From IMG/VR virus record IMGVR_UViG_3300032086_003969, positions 1 to 42,222 of that record: a stretch of 42,222 bases of DNA; one strand, 5' to 3'. A model generated the notes under the pieces. The model did no database searches. It was not told where the DNA came from and saw only the letters and a program-made list of their open reading frames with translations. Origin of the DNA: a virus. The translations under genes and the position numbers were made by a program. Positions 24,513 to 33,042 of this stretch are shown here, piece after piece. Each line of letters begins with the position of its first letter. The stretch's first letter is position 1.

Positions 24513-27500
24513 CTACCAAATAAACCAGTTAGCACCATCTGAAACGCAGTTTACAGATGCGAATGGTGACTGAATAACATATGTTGTTGATCCGTCAATT
24601 GTATCCCCGGCGGTGGCAGATAAAGTAATCGTATCCGCTGTTGGACCAAAGTGTGAGTTAGCTGCCTTAAAGACAAACCAAGAGCCAGCAGGATGATTGC
24701 CGGGTAATTTGACTGTTGTTGTACCAGATAACAAGAAGAACTGCGGTGCCTTATAAGAATCTAATGTCTCTGTGTTGACAGTTACTGCCGTTGAGGACGA
24801 TAGCCCTAAGCGAACATTACCACTAACTTTAAGCATTGCCTCGATGTTTGCATCATGAGCTTTTAGATCTTTCTTACTTAGGATGGCAGTTGAACCAGAG
24901 ATGTCCCCTGCAACCGTCAATGCGTGTGTTGGTACAATATTAACACCAACAGAACCCGAGCGACTAATGTGGAAAATGTTATCTAGATCACCATAGTCAA
25001 CTCTCATCATTGGTGCATTTGCGGATGATCCTTGGTCATCTCCACCACCACTGATATGCAAGAGTGCAACTGGGTTAATCGTACCATTGAAATCTTGACC
25101 AAGACCAACAAGCCCATCATCTGTGATGGTCATCTTAACTCTGTTATTTGTTACAAGTTGCAATGGAGACCCAGCAGTTCGGGCACCCACAATCATGGCG
25201 TTAGAGGCAGCGTTTGCTAAGAATACACCAGCGGGATCAGCAGCAGCGTTCCCGTTAAGTCCAACAATGCCCCTTGTTCCGCCACCATCTTGTGTCATGA
25301 ATAAATAAGCGTTGTGGGTTTCAGTGGCATTATCTGTGTCTGCTTCCAATCTAATCGCTGCGTCATCGGCAGATCTAATGTGTAAGTGCGAACCTGTGGT
25401 ACCAAGAGTGGTACCTGCAATATCGCCGATACCAACCGACGAACTGACTACTAGAGTTTCGCCTACACGCATTTCATTACTTGTTTGAATTGGTGAAGAA
25501 CTGGAAAAGTCTGCCTGTAATCGAAATGGCGCTAAACTAAGAACCGTTCCGTTTGCAATAAACATCGTGCTATTAGCGCCATTGGAAATATTAAAATACA
25601 TGGCGTAAGTCGTTTGTGGAGGCATATTCCAAGCTTGAAACGCTCGCCCAGCAGAATCTTGCACAAGATTGTAAGCTGGCTGGTTGCTGTTGCCGTCGTT
25701 CGCAGCGGCAAACTGCACAAGTGTTGCTGCATCATTTTGAGCACCTGAAACTGCTAGGTATGCAGATGCACTGTGATTCGCAATAGCGGCGATATTACCA
25801 ATGTGAACCCCGCCGGAACCGCTTTTTGCAATTAATGCGGTGCTAGTAATCTTCTTGCTTACTTGAATTTCTTCCCCACTATTTGTGGTTACAAACTTCA
25901 TATATGAGTTGCTGCCCTCAGTGATGTCTAGGGCACTAGCTAAGTCATCTGTTAAAGTAAGTTTATTTGTGCCGGTGTTACCATTAAAATTTATATTTAA
26001 TCCGGCGGATGCCGCATCTGACTGAACCGTATCAGCCTCTAGGGTACCAACGTTGGTAATGTTTCCATCGTTAACGGTAAGGCTACCCACGGATGCTGCC
26101 CCTGAGACAAATAAATCTTCACCTGCTCGGATGTCTCGGGCTGCTTGAATGTTGGTAGACGCCGATAAATCACCAACAATAGAAAGAACAGCGGATGGCG
26201 AGGCGGTCCTAATTCCAACATGTCCCGTGCCAGTAACAAATAAGGCAGGGTTGTCAGGGTTGTTCATTCCGTCTACACGAAGTAGTCTTTGTTCCGGTGT
26301 ACTACCAGTGATGTGAACCCTAGCGATGGGCGTGCCTAAATTACCAAAACCAACATTATTGTTAGAAGCACCTGCTAGAACAACTGCATTATTGTTGCCA
26401 ACTCTTAAGCTTAAGCTCTGCCCAGTCTTAGTATTTAAAATAGTTGAACCGTCAGCACGTTGCTGGAGGGCATAATTGGCTGAAGTAGCATTGTCTCTGT
26501 GGGCAAAGATGGCGTAATCTGAGCTTGAACCATCATAACCGATGTGAGCCCGACCAATTCTTGCGGATGTATCTGTATCATCGTCAACATCAAGCGCCGC
26601 TTGGGGTGAGTCAGTGAGAATACCTACTCGACCAGACCCTGTTACAAAAACTAAAGGATGTGCGTCAGGTGCATCTTTGTGATCGACTCTGAACACAGGA
26701 TATGACCCGCTTTCAACAGAAGAGGAAATAAACAGTGTCCCACTAACACTTAGATCGTTAGCGAAATTAGCGTCGCCCGTAAAAGAGGCGTTAGCAATTG
26801 AATTAATGTTTGCAGTCCCTGAGACAAACAAGTCCTCACCTACTCGTAGATCATCAGCAGTTTGAATCGGTGCAGAAGAGGAAATAAGACCAGCCTGAAA
26901 ACTGCCAGAAACTGTTATGCCTCCAGCTATGTGTACGTCTTTAGTTGCCTCGATATCCCCACCGGCAGTTAAGGTACCAGATACCTTTAGCGTTGATTTG
27001 TTTACAACACCGCCAAGAAAAACAGAGTCACCAGATGCAGACAAGTGTCCTCTACTGCCACCCAGAAGCTGAAGTTCCTCAGCCCTAAGGTATGTACCAG
27101 ATACCGTTACGGAGCCGCCTACATGAATATCTCTGTTATAATCTGAATCAGACTGAAATGTCATTTTATTGCCACCGGGGGCAAAAGTAAATGTATTTGA
27201 CCTAACAGATCCTGAGACATCTAAGTTCTCGCCAACCCGCATATCGCCTGCTGTTTGAAAATGTGTTGACCCTGATAAAATGCCGCCAGCAAACAAGGCA
27301 CCTGAAACATGAAGCGTTTCGCCCACACGCATTTGATCACTTGTTTGAATTGGTGCCGAAGATGAGAAAAGCCCAACCTGAAGACTACCAGAAACTGTTA
27401 GCCCTCCTACAACGTGTACATCCTTAGCTGCTTGGACATCCCCATTGGCGTTTAATGTGGTGGCTAGTGTTGTCGCTCCTGAAACATTTAATGTATCTTT

Positions 27501-27872
27501 TAGTATTGTTGATCCCGAGATAACCATACTTGAAGCAGACATAACACCACCAATGGTGGTTGATCCGCTTAGTAAAAGATTACCCTTTACTTGTGCTTGG
27601 CTTGTTACTACTAGTGGACCCGAAGAAGATAATTCACCCTCAACTTTAAGATTTGTTGCTGAATCTACAGTAACAGTGGTGCCCTTAACTAAAAGATCGC
27701 CAGTAATTTCAGCGTTACCAGTCACTCTTAATCCGGGTCCTGTTGCTGGACCCATAACTTCTAAAACAGCGCCAGGGTGATTACCTGCGCCTGATACTTG
27801 TAGGTTGCCTGTAACTTCGGCTGATCCACTAAATGGGAATACGCCTACATTACCAATAACAAATCTTGTCAT
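24513..27872 (-). CDS. Large repetitive tail-fibre or structural protein
   Basis: A 1119-residue protein, low in Cys and Trp, rich in Gly, Ser, Thr and Asn, and repeating short units such as LRVGEDLFVSG, MRVGETLHVSGA, SSSAPIQTSDQ and VSGTLTAGGDIEA at intervals of about 20-45 residues. These resemble beta-strand-turn repeats of phage long tail fibres. The C-terminus (TITLSATAGDTIDGSTTYVI, VSDGANWFIW) matches the end domain common in such fibres. It is the longest gene in the window and probably contacts the host. AT-rich sequence with AATAAATAGA (plus-strand reading) precedes it; see findings. Confidence 0.8.
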   Translation of the reverse strand: MTRFVIGNVGVFPFSGSAEVTGNLQVSGAGNHPGAVLEVMGPATGPGLRVTGNAEITGDLLVKGTTVTVDSATNLKVEGELSSSGPLVVTSQAQVKGNLLLSGSTTIGGVMSASSMVISGSTILKDTLNVSGATTLATTLNANGDVQAAKDVHVVGGLTVSGSLQVGLFSSSAPIQTSDQMRVGETLHVSGALFAGGILSGSTHFQTAGDMRVGENLDVSGSVRSNTFTFAPGGNKMTFQSDSDYNRDIHVGGSVTVSGTYLRAEELQLLGGSRGHLSASGDSVFLGGVVNKSTLKVSGTLTAGGDIEATKDVHIAGGITVSGSFQAGLISSSAPIQTADDLRVGEDLFVSGTANINSIANASFTGDANFANDLSVSGTLFISSSVESGSYPVFRVDHKDAPDAHPLVFVTGSGRVGILTDSPQAALDVDDDTDTSARIGRAHIGYDGSSSDYAIFAHRDNATSANYALQQRADGSTILNTKTGQSLSLRVGNNNAVVLAGASNNNVGFGNLGTPIARVHITGSTPEQRLLRVDGMNNPDNPALFVTGTGHVGIRTASPSAVLSIVGDLSASTNIQAARDIRAGEDLFVSGAASVGSLTVNDGNITNVGTLEADTVQSDAASAGLNINFNGNTGTNKLTLTDDLASALDITEGSNSYMKFVTTNSGEEIQVSKKITSTALIAKSGSGGVHIGNIAAIANHSASAYLAVSGAQNDAATLVQFAAANDGNSNQPAYNLVQDSAGRAFQAWNMPPQTTYAMYFNISNGANSTMFIANGTVLSLAPFRLQADFSSSSPIQTSNEMRVGETLVVSSSVGIGDIAGTTLGTTGSHLHIRSADDAAIRLEADTDNATETHNAYLFMTQDGGGTRGIVGLNGNAAADPAGVFLANAASNAMIVGARTAGSPLQLVTNNRVKMTITDDGLVGLGQDFNGTINPVALLHISGGGDDQGSSANAPMMRVDYGDLDNIFHISRSGSVGVNIVPTHALTVAGDISGSTAILSKKDLKAHDANIEAMLKVSGNVRLGLSSSTAVTVNTETLDSYKAPQFFLLSGTTTVKLPGNHPAGSWFVFKAANSHFGPTADTITLSATAGDTIDGSTTYVIQSPFASVNCVSDGANWFIW

Positions 27873-27937
27873 GAATTATATCCTCGGATTCTTAATAAAT
27901 AGAGTGATGTATAACTAATAAACCTCTCAATAAACAT

Positions 27938-29101
27938 TTACGACATCCCATCCGTGGCAGACGATGAAATCTTAGATCTAAGGACTGGGAAATATTTTCT
28001 TCTTAAAGACTCTAATACTTTATCCATTTGCCGGTCGCTGTGAGGTTGTGAGCCACTAAAAATCATCAGTTCAAAAAGGTCTACGCTCTTTAAGTCTCTG
28101 CCTCCACTTGGGGTAAAAGCATCGATAAAGAAATCAGGGTGACCACCTTCTGCACCAGATACATTTATATGTCTATCAGTTGGGCTGCTGCCCGAAGGGC
28201 TAGGTATGGACCCAGTAATAAAGTTTACAATGCCATCTCTACTTGCCGCCCTGAAAGCCATAGGGGCGTTAGCATAATTTCTCATACCAACCACAAAAAC
28301 GTCATTAAACTTTTCAACGTTACCAGTTACATTAGTTCCACCGATGTTGCCTGGCATCCTGTGGTTATAACTTGCCCCTGACGGCACACCGCCCTCTGAA
28401 TCAAACTCATCCGAGCCTTCTTCGGCTCTTGCAACAATATACAACATTCTGTTTGCCATTGTTCCTAAATCGTGACTGTCCGATATATCGTCAATAACAA
28501 AAAACTTTCTTCTGTCTGTGACCGTTGGATTCATATTAAAGTGAATCGAACCTTTTTCAAGAATGTCTTCTGCTCCAAGGTCATCATGAGCCTGATAAAA
28601 AACGTCATCAAATGTTGGTCTACTACCACTTATAACTGCGTGCGGAAATACGTCGTTGCCTTGTCCGCTTTTATCAGCCCAAGCCCCAGTAACTTGACTG
28701 CCTGATCCGTAGAGATCGTAGAGATCATCAGCCACAAGGTGTAAGATTAAGGTTGTTGAGCCTGTTAGCCCAACATCTATATCGAACACCTTGCCGCCAA
28801 GAATTCTCCGGGCTCTATTTGGTTTTCTTTCGTTTTTTCCGGTGCCTACGTCTTTGCCTTGAAAGAGTGCCTCTGCATTTGTGTTACTTGCTTGAACTCC
28901 TGTTTTAGAGGGTTGTTGAGATAAGTTACCAGCGATGTTAGCCCCAACCTTAAACGGCACTGGGATACCAAAATCGCCGTCTCCGTAATCTTTCTTAGAG
29001 CCGCTAATATGAGTATATTTATTATCTCGTTTAATATGTCTAAATTGCCTAGGGACATTACCCTTGCCAATTAAATTTTCGATGTCCTCTTTTATGCCCA
29101 A
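27938..29101 (-). CDS. Putative virion protein with a lectin-like domain
   Basis: A 387-residue protein. The central part from about residue 115 (LHLVADDLYDLYGSGSQVTG, AWADKSGQGNDVFPH, MLYIVARAEEG) resembles concanavalin A/LamG-like lectin folds of marine phage fibre-associated proteins. The start is TTG at 29101, supported by GGAGG 8 bases upstream. The N-terminal ~110 residues are polar and Gly-rich (KKDYGDGDFGIPVPFKVG). It precedes the large fibre gene by 65 bases. A carbohydrate-binding attachment role is inferred. Confidence 0.65.
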   Translation of the reverse strand: MGIKEDIENLIGKGNVPRQFRHIKRDNKYTHISGSKKDYGDGDFGIPVPFKVGANIAGNLSQQPSKTGVQASNTNAEALFQGKDVGTGKNERKPNRARRILGGKVFDIDVGLTGSTTLILHLVADDLYDLYGSGSQVTGAWADKSGQGNDVFPHAVISGSRPTFDDVFYQAHDDLGAEDILEKGSIHFNMNPTVTDRRKFFVIDDISDSHDLGTMANRMLYIVARAEEGSDEFDSEGGVPSGASYNHRMPGNIGGTNVTGNVEKFNDVFVVGMRNYANAPMAFRAASRDGIVNFITGSIPSPSGSSPTDRHINVSGAEGGHPDFFIDAFTPSGGRDLKSVDLFELMIFSGSQPHSDRQMDKVLESLRRKYFPVLRSKISSSATDGMS

Positions 29102-29154
29102 TTAAAAAGCCTCCGACAGTGCAGAATAAATAGACTTCGGATAAGGTATTTTAC

Positions 29155-30003
29155 TTATTTAGGGGTTTGAGTTGTGGTCTCTGTTGTATCAGCGTTCATG
29201 TTGTACAGTTTCCACAAATTCAATTCGCCTTGTGCATATGCTTTTGCAACAAAGATTGATATTGATGCAAACACTGGGGACAGACCAACTTTCTCCACTG
29301 ATGGAAACCCAGCAAAGATAATCCCAACTATCTCTCCATCTTTGTTAAGGATTGATGAGCCACTGCTTCCTGGCTTTGTAGAGATTGTGTATGTATCATA
29401 CCCAGCCATAAAATTACCCGAATAATAACCTTCAAAAGTTAAAACCATCCCTCTACCAAACAAACCACGGGGGGCAGCAAGATTATAATACTTTACACCT
29501 CTTTTTGGACCCTCTTCAGCAATCGGCACTGCTTTAATATTTCTTGAGACACCTTTGACTTGTAGCAAACACAGGTCCCATCTTTTATCCATTGCTACAA
29601 CGACAGCTTGATGTTTTCGCCCATGGTAACTGACTACCTCATAGTTTGTCTTTAGTTTTTTAATCTCAACTCCGTCAATGACTCGTTTAGGAAATTTTCT
29701 TTCCTCGCAAGAATGACCAGCGGTTAAGACATATGAGATGTCAGGAGTTATCTCGCTGTGAAGAACTACCATCCCTGAAGATGTGGCTGTCCAACTAGCT
29801 TTATTACACTCTTCTTTCTCACCTTTGTCGTTTGGGAGAACGCACCCCTCTAGCACCATAGAATTCTTAACTAACATAAAAGACTGTCTAGGCAGTTTTT
29901 CACCAACACTAAGCTTGGTCTCTGTGTGGGCACAGGACCCACAACCAAGGATAAATGCTGTAAAGGTACATAACAGCAGCCTATTGACGTATTTTGCCTT
30001 CAT
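29155..30003 (-). CDS. Trypsin-like serine protease, predicted lipoprotein
   Basis: A 282-residue exported protease. The N-terminus is a signal peptide with a lipobox (FTAFILGCGSCAHTE, Cys about 21). The chymotrypsin-fold triad is visible: His in YVLTAGHSCEE, Asp in AMDKRWDLCLLQVKG and Ser in STKPGSSGSSILNKDGEIVG (GxSGS). Substrate specificity cannot be read. The protein would be attached to a membrane and act in the periplasm. It is transcribed away from the plus-strand exported genes that start 71 bases to the right, so the two groups probably share a control region. Confidence 0.82.
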   Translation of the reverse strand: MKAKYVNRLLLCTFTAFILGCGSCAHTETKLSVGEKLPRQSFMLVKNSMVLEGCVLPNDKGEKEECNKASWTATSSGMVVLHSEITPDISYVLTAGHSCEERKFPKRVIDGVEIKKLKTNYEVVSYHGRKHQAVVVAMDKRWDLCLLQVKGVSRNIKAVPIAEEGPKRGVKYYNLAAPRGLFGRGMVLTFEGYYSGNFMAGYDTYTISTKPGSSGSSILNKDGEIVGIIFAGFPSVEKVGLSPVFASISIFVAKAYAQGELNLWKLYNMNADTTETTTQTPK

Positions 30004-30073
30004 TATAGTAACTATTCGGTAAGAACTAAAAAAAGAACACTAGTTATAACAGTTTCTAAGGAGTTTTAGAAAT
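30004..30073. promoter_or_regulatory. Divergent intergenic region between exported-protein genes
   Basis: Seventy AT-rich bases separate the leftward protease gene and the rightward small secreted-protein gene. On the plus strand TTATAAC at about 30044-30050 could be a -10 box and AAGGAG precedes the ATG at 30074 by 10 bases. On the minus strand TATAAT overlaps the protease start. No confident -35 boxes were found. Confidence 0.35.
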
Positions 30074-30331
30074 ATGAAGACTTTAGTCACATTTTTAGCG
30101 GTTACTTTGTGTTTACTTATTCCTGGCAGCGGCGTAGCAACCCCGTCTGAACAAAATCAGAAGATTGAAAACGTCTGGGTCAAAATTAAAGGACAATGGG
30201 ACCATCACAATAATACAGCGTTGTTGAAAAAACAGATCCTGTTCTCCTTTGAGGATACCTCAGAGGTTAAGTTGAAAAAAGCCCTGAAGAAGTTGCCTTT
30301 TTTAACAACTACCGCAATTAACGATAACTAA
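30074..30331 (+). CDS. Small secreted protein, unknown function
   Basis: An 85-residue protein with a signal peptide (MKTLVTFLAVTLCLLIPGSG, cleavage probably after VAT or near the SGVATPS stretch). The mature part of about 60 residues is Lys-rich and helical (KIKGQWDHHNNTALLKKQIL). No Cys remains after the signal, so it is not a lipoprotein. It is the first plus-strand gene of the exported island, with an AAGGAG site upstream. The function is unknown. Confidence 0.65.
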   Translation: MKTLVTFLAVTLCLLIPGSGVATPSEQNQKIENVWVKIKGQWDHHNNTALLKKQILFSFEDTSEVKLKKALKKLPFLTTTAINDN

Positions 30332-30345
30332 CTCATACTTACCAT

Positions 30346-30837
30346 GTGAGAAAGTTTCTAAAATTTAACAAAAACCGTGTACTTGTATTGTTGGGCTTAT
30401 TGGCGCTGTGCCTTGGTGGTGGTCTTTACCTCAACCTTGAAAAGAAGTACGATGTAATATTTGAAAAGAATTCTGTCTACCACATAAGGGGCAAGAATAA
30501 TAATTGCCTCTGGGTCATTAACATTAAGGAAGAGATTACAACTGAGCCAGGGGATTCTTCAGTTGCGTTTATTGGCATACCCTCAATTCAAACTGGCGGC
30601 TCGTTGGGAGCCATGGTGCAAGTAACTCCTAGTAGTGTTTTGTTAGCTTTTAACTTGCCCAATAATGCAAACAACTATCGCCTCCCCCCAGTTGTTTTGA
30701 CCAGCGATTTGAAAAATCTAAAATATCCAGTGGAACACTTAAAATTTGCTTGGATGCGTAGTGATGCTTTCACTATGAAACTTTATAAAGACTTAAATAG
30801 CTGCGTCAAAGATGGAGCAGGCAAGGATGACTCTTAG
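30346..30837 (+). CDS. Membrane-anchored exported protein, unknown function
   Basis: A 163-residue protein beginning with a GTG, MRKFLKFNKNRVLVLLGLLA, then a hydrophobic helix (residues about 11-30) and a polar domain of about 130 residues (FEKNSVYHIRGKNNNCLWVI, IPSIQTGGSLGAMVQVTPSS). Topology is N-in with the domain outside the inner membrane. No strong ribosome site precedes the GTG, so the start is uncertain. It overlaps the next gene by 11 bases. No family is recognised. Confidence 0.6.
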   Translation: MRKFLKFNKNRVLVLLGLLALCLGGGLYLNLEKKYDVIFEKNSVYHIRGKNNNCLWVINIKEEITTEPGDSSVAFIGIPSIQTGGSLGAMVQVTPSSVLLAFNLPNNANNYRLPPVVLTSDLKNLKYPVEHLKFAWMRSDAFTMKLYKDLNSCVKDGAGKDDS

Positions 30838-32089
30838 GGTATCACACATTATCTGTCTTGTTCTGTGTTTAGGTTTAGCCGCCTGCGTAGATGATGAACA
30901 ATTAGTTCCACTAGAATGCACACCAGGGACTATTGAAGTCTGTGACTACAATGGACAGATTATCACATCTCTTGATCCCAGAGATCCACCAGAAATACCA
31001 GGCGTCTGTAGGTATGGAAGCAGAACCTGTACCTTTGATGGGTGGACAGAATGCACCGGGGCAGTGGGACCTTCGGAAGAAGTGTGTGACGGACTAGACA
31101 ACGATTGTAACGCAGCCGTAGATGAGACGTTCCCAGAACAACACCAGTTGTGTGGATTTGTAGAGGGTGCTGATTATGGTGTTGGTATTTGTACGCCAGG
31201 CGTAATGAAATGTGACAACGGCGGATTATATTGTGACGGTCATGTTGGACCATCTGAAGAAGTCTGCGATGGACTTGATAATAATTGTAATGGGTCTGTA
31301 GATGAGGGGGTCGCCAATACAACCGCCATTGTTTGTTATGATGGACCCGATGGCACAATGGCGATAGGCGAATGTCGGGCTGGTGTTCGATATTGTACCG
31401 ATGGTGGTTTTGATGGTCCCTGTGATGGTCAGGTTTTACCAGTAGAGGAAATCTGTGATGACCTTGATAATGACTGTGACGGAGAGGTTGATGAGGGATT
31501 TGATACTCGGGGCGTAGATATAGTTTTTGTCCTTGATATTTCTGGCTCGTTTGATGATGAGATAGAGTCAATGATACAAGGCATCGCTCCGCTTTTAGAC
31601 GACCCGATTACGAGCAATTTTCGATTTGGTTTGGCTGTCATAGGTAGACAAGACAGTGGGGCTTTTGAGCCACCATTAAGCCGCCATTCTGAGATGGTAA
31701 CTGACTTTGTTCCGGCTGATGAGTTTTTGCAATACTTGCAAGCTACGCAACTAATGGACGATGGCGGCGTCGAGCCATCAATTGATGTGCCTCTATGGTG
31801 TATGGATGGAAGCTATCCTTTTACCTGGGGACCTGGCAGTCAAAAAGTAATAATCTTAATGACTGATGAGCACGCACAAACCATCACAAACAAAAGCACG
31901 GCACAAGTCAACGCCTATGCTATGGATCAAGGTTTTGAAATATTTGTCTTTGCCTTACAAGCTCACCACAACTCGTTTCTTGGAATGGTGAGAGGAGAGC
32001 AGAACAGATTATACACGCCTGCCGCCAACTCTGAAACAGTGTTTCAACAGATTAGACAGATATTTAACGATCTTTGTATTCCGGGTTAA
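30827..32089 (+). CDS. Lipoprotein with three MopE-type repeats and a VWA domain
   Basis: A 420-residue predicted lipoprotein: signal sequence RVSHIICLVLCLGLAAC with lipobox Cys. Three copies of the 'putative metal-binding' repeat follow: EEVCDGLDNDCNAAVDE, EEVCDGLDNNCNGSVDE and EEICDDLDNDCDGEVDE, at intervals of about 50-65 residues. Then comes a von Willebrand A domain (VDIVFVLDISGSFDDEIESM, with a DxSGS MIDAS site). I chose the ATG at 30827 over 30812 because GGAG precedes it and the signal peptide is better placed. The repeats are typical of myxobacterial and planctomycete-like cell-surface proteins, suggesting transfer from a host. Confidence 0.82.
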   Translation: MTLRVSHIICLVLCLGLAACVDDEQLVPLECTPGTIEVCDYNGQIITSLDPRDPPEIPGVCRYGSRTCTFDGWTECTGAVGPSEEVCDGLDNDCNAAVDETFPEQHQLCGFVEGADYGVGICTPGVMKCDNGGLYCDGHVGPSEEVCDGLDNNCNGSVDEGVANTTAIVCYDGPDGTMAIGECRAGVRYCTDGGFDGPCDGQVLPVEEICDDLDNDCDGEVDEGFDTRGVDIVFVLDISGSFDDEIESMIQGIAPLLDDPITSNFRFGLAVIGRQDSGAFEPPLSRHSEMVTDFVPADEFLQYLQATQLMDDGGVEPSIDVPLWCMDGSYPFTWGPGSQKVIILMTDEHAQTITNKSTAQVNAYAMDQGFEIFVFALQAHHNSFLGMVRGEQNRLYTPAANSETVFQQIRQIFNDLCIPG

Positions 32090-32204
32090 CCGGCTCATCT
32101 TTGGGATAACCAAAGAAAGCAGCAGCGATAACAAAAGTAAATCCTACGCTGATGACCGTGTAGAGAAGAAAGGCACTAATAACATTAATCGCTTGCTCGT
32201 ACAT
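32064..32204 (-). CDS. Tiny single-pass membrane protein
   Basis: A 46-residue frame starting MYEQAINVISAFLLYTVISV, with one hydrophobic helix (residues about 6-32) and a polar tail ending NPEYKDR. GAGGA lies 7 bases before the ATG. The start overlaps the end of the methyltransferase gene by 20 bases (translation coupling likely), and its tail overlaps the end of the VWA lipoprotein gene by 26 bases on the opposite strand. Function unknown; a holin-like or moron membrane peptide is possible. Confidence 0.6.
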   Translation of the reverse strand: MYEQAINVISAFLLYTVISVGFTFVIAAAFFGYPKDEPVNPEYKDR

Positions 32205-33039
32205 GATTAATCCTCATGATGGTTTTTTCAAAGTACTCTTTGTCCAACTCACAACCGATAAAGTCACGCTTCGTATTCATTGCTGCGACTGCGGTTGTGC
32301 CTGAACCCAAGAAACAATCAAGAACAGTATCGCCCTCGTTTGAGTGCTTTTTAATTAGTTCCTCAAATAACTTTGTGTTCTTTTGTGTTGGGTGAAAGCG
32401 ATCCTTGCCACCTTGGATTGGATACTCGTACACACCCTTATCGTAAGAGCTATTGAAGGTTGGCTTTGACTTCTTGATACCGAGCAAGGCAATCTCACGA
32501 CAGTTGGTTAGATAGTTTACTTTGCTATTAATCGGCTGAGGGTTTGTCTTGAGCCACTCAATAAATCTAATCTGCTTGAACTTGGCTGATTCTAGTTGTT
32601 CTTTAAGCGGAGTAATCTTCCATAGATCAAAAAATACAATACAGGTACCGCCTGGTTTTAAGATTCTATAAAAGTGATTGATGAAAAGCTGGAGGTCCTC
32701 CATAGTAAACTCGGAGTCCCACTTGCCATAGTCGGTTCTTACTGCGTATTTCTTGCCGTAGATGCTTCCGTATTTGAGATAGTTTTCTTTTAGTTTTTTG
32801 GTGTTTCTTTTTTTGTTACCAAAAAACTTACCCCAATCCATACCTGCATTAAACTTTTCCCAATCTTGTTCCGATTTAAGATTAGTGCCTGCTGCATCTT
32901 GTTTAGCAACATGGTCAACCCACTTGTCCATACCAGATTCTCTAGAAGTGATATAAGGTGGATCTGTTAAAACAAGATCTACAGACTCGTCCGGCAAGCC
33001 GGACAAGAACTGTAGACCCTCTTGGTTTTTGATAATCAT
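32185..33039 (-). CDS. DNA methyltransferase, beta-class N6-adenine/N4-cytosine
   Basis: A 284-residue methyltransferase. The catalytic motif DLVLTDPPYITSRES (DPPY) is near the N-terminus and the SAM-binding motif DTVLDCFLGSGTTAVAA near the C-terminus, the order of the beta class, with RFHPTQKNTKLFEELI between. It methylates an exocyclic amine in DNA. It follows by 3 bases the unknown gene at 33043 and shares the neighbourhood with the putative nuclease at 34210. It could be the modification half of a restriction-modification pair, or a solitary enzyme protecting phage DNA. Confidence 0.87.
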   Translation of the reverse strand: MIIKNQEGLQFLSGLPDESVDLVLTDPPYITSRESGMDKWVDHVAKQDAAGTNLKSEQDWEKFNAGMDWGKFFGNKKRNTKKLKENYLKYGSIYGKKYAVRTDYGKWDSEFTMEDLQLFINHFYRILKPGGTCIVFFDLWKITPLKEQLESAKFKQIRFIEWLKTNPQPINSKVNYLTNCREIALLGIKKSKPTFNSSYDKGVYEYPIQGGKDRFHPTQKNTKLFEELIKKHSNEGDTVLDCFLGSGTTAVAAMNTKRDFIGCELDKEYFEKTIMRINHVRASD

Positions 33040-33042
33040 ATT

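Noticed and set aside
30963-31571. 202-residue minus-strand frame opposite the VWA lipoprotein gene
   Set aside because: Rich in His, Gln and Arg with no domain; it is the antisense shadow of the DGLDNDCNG repeats.
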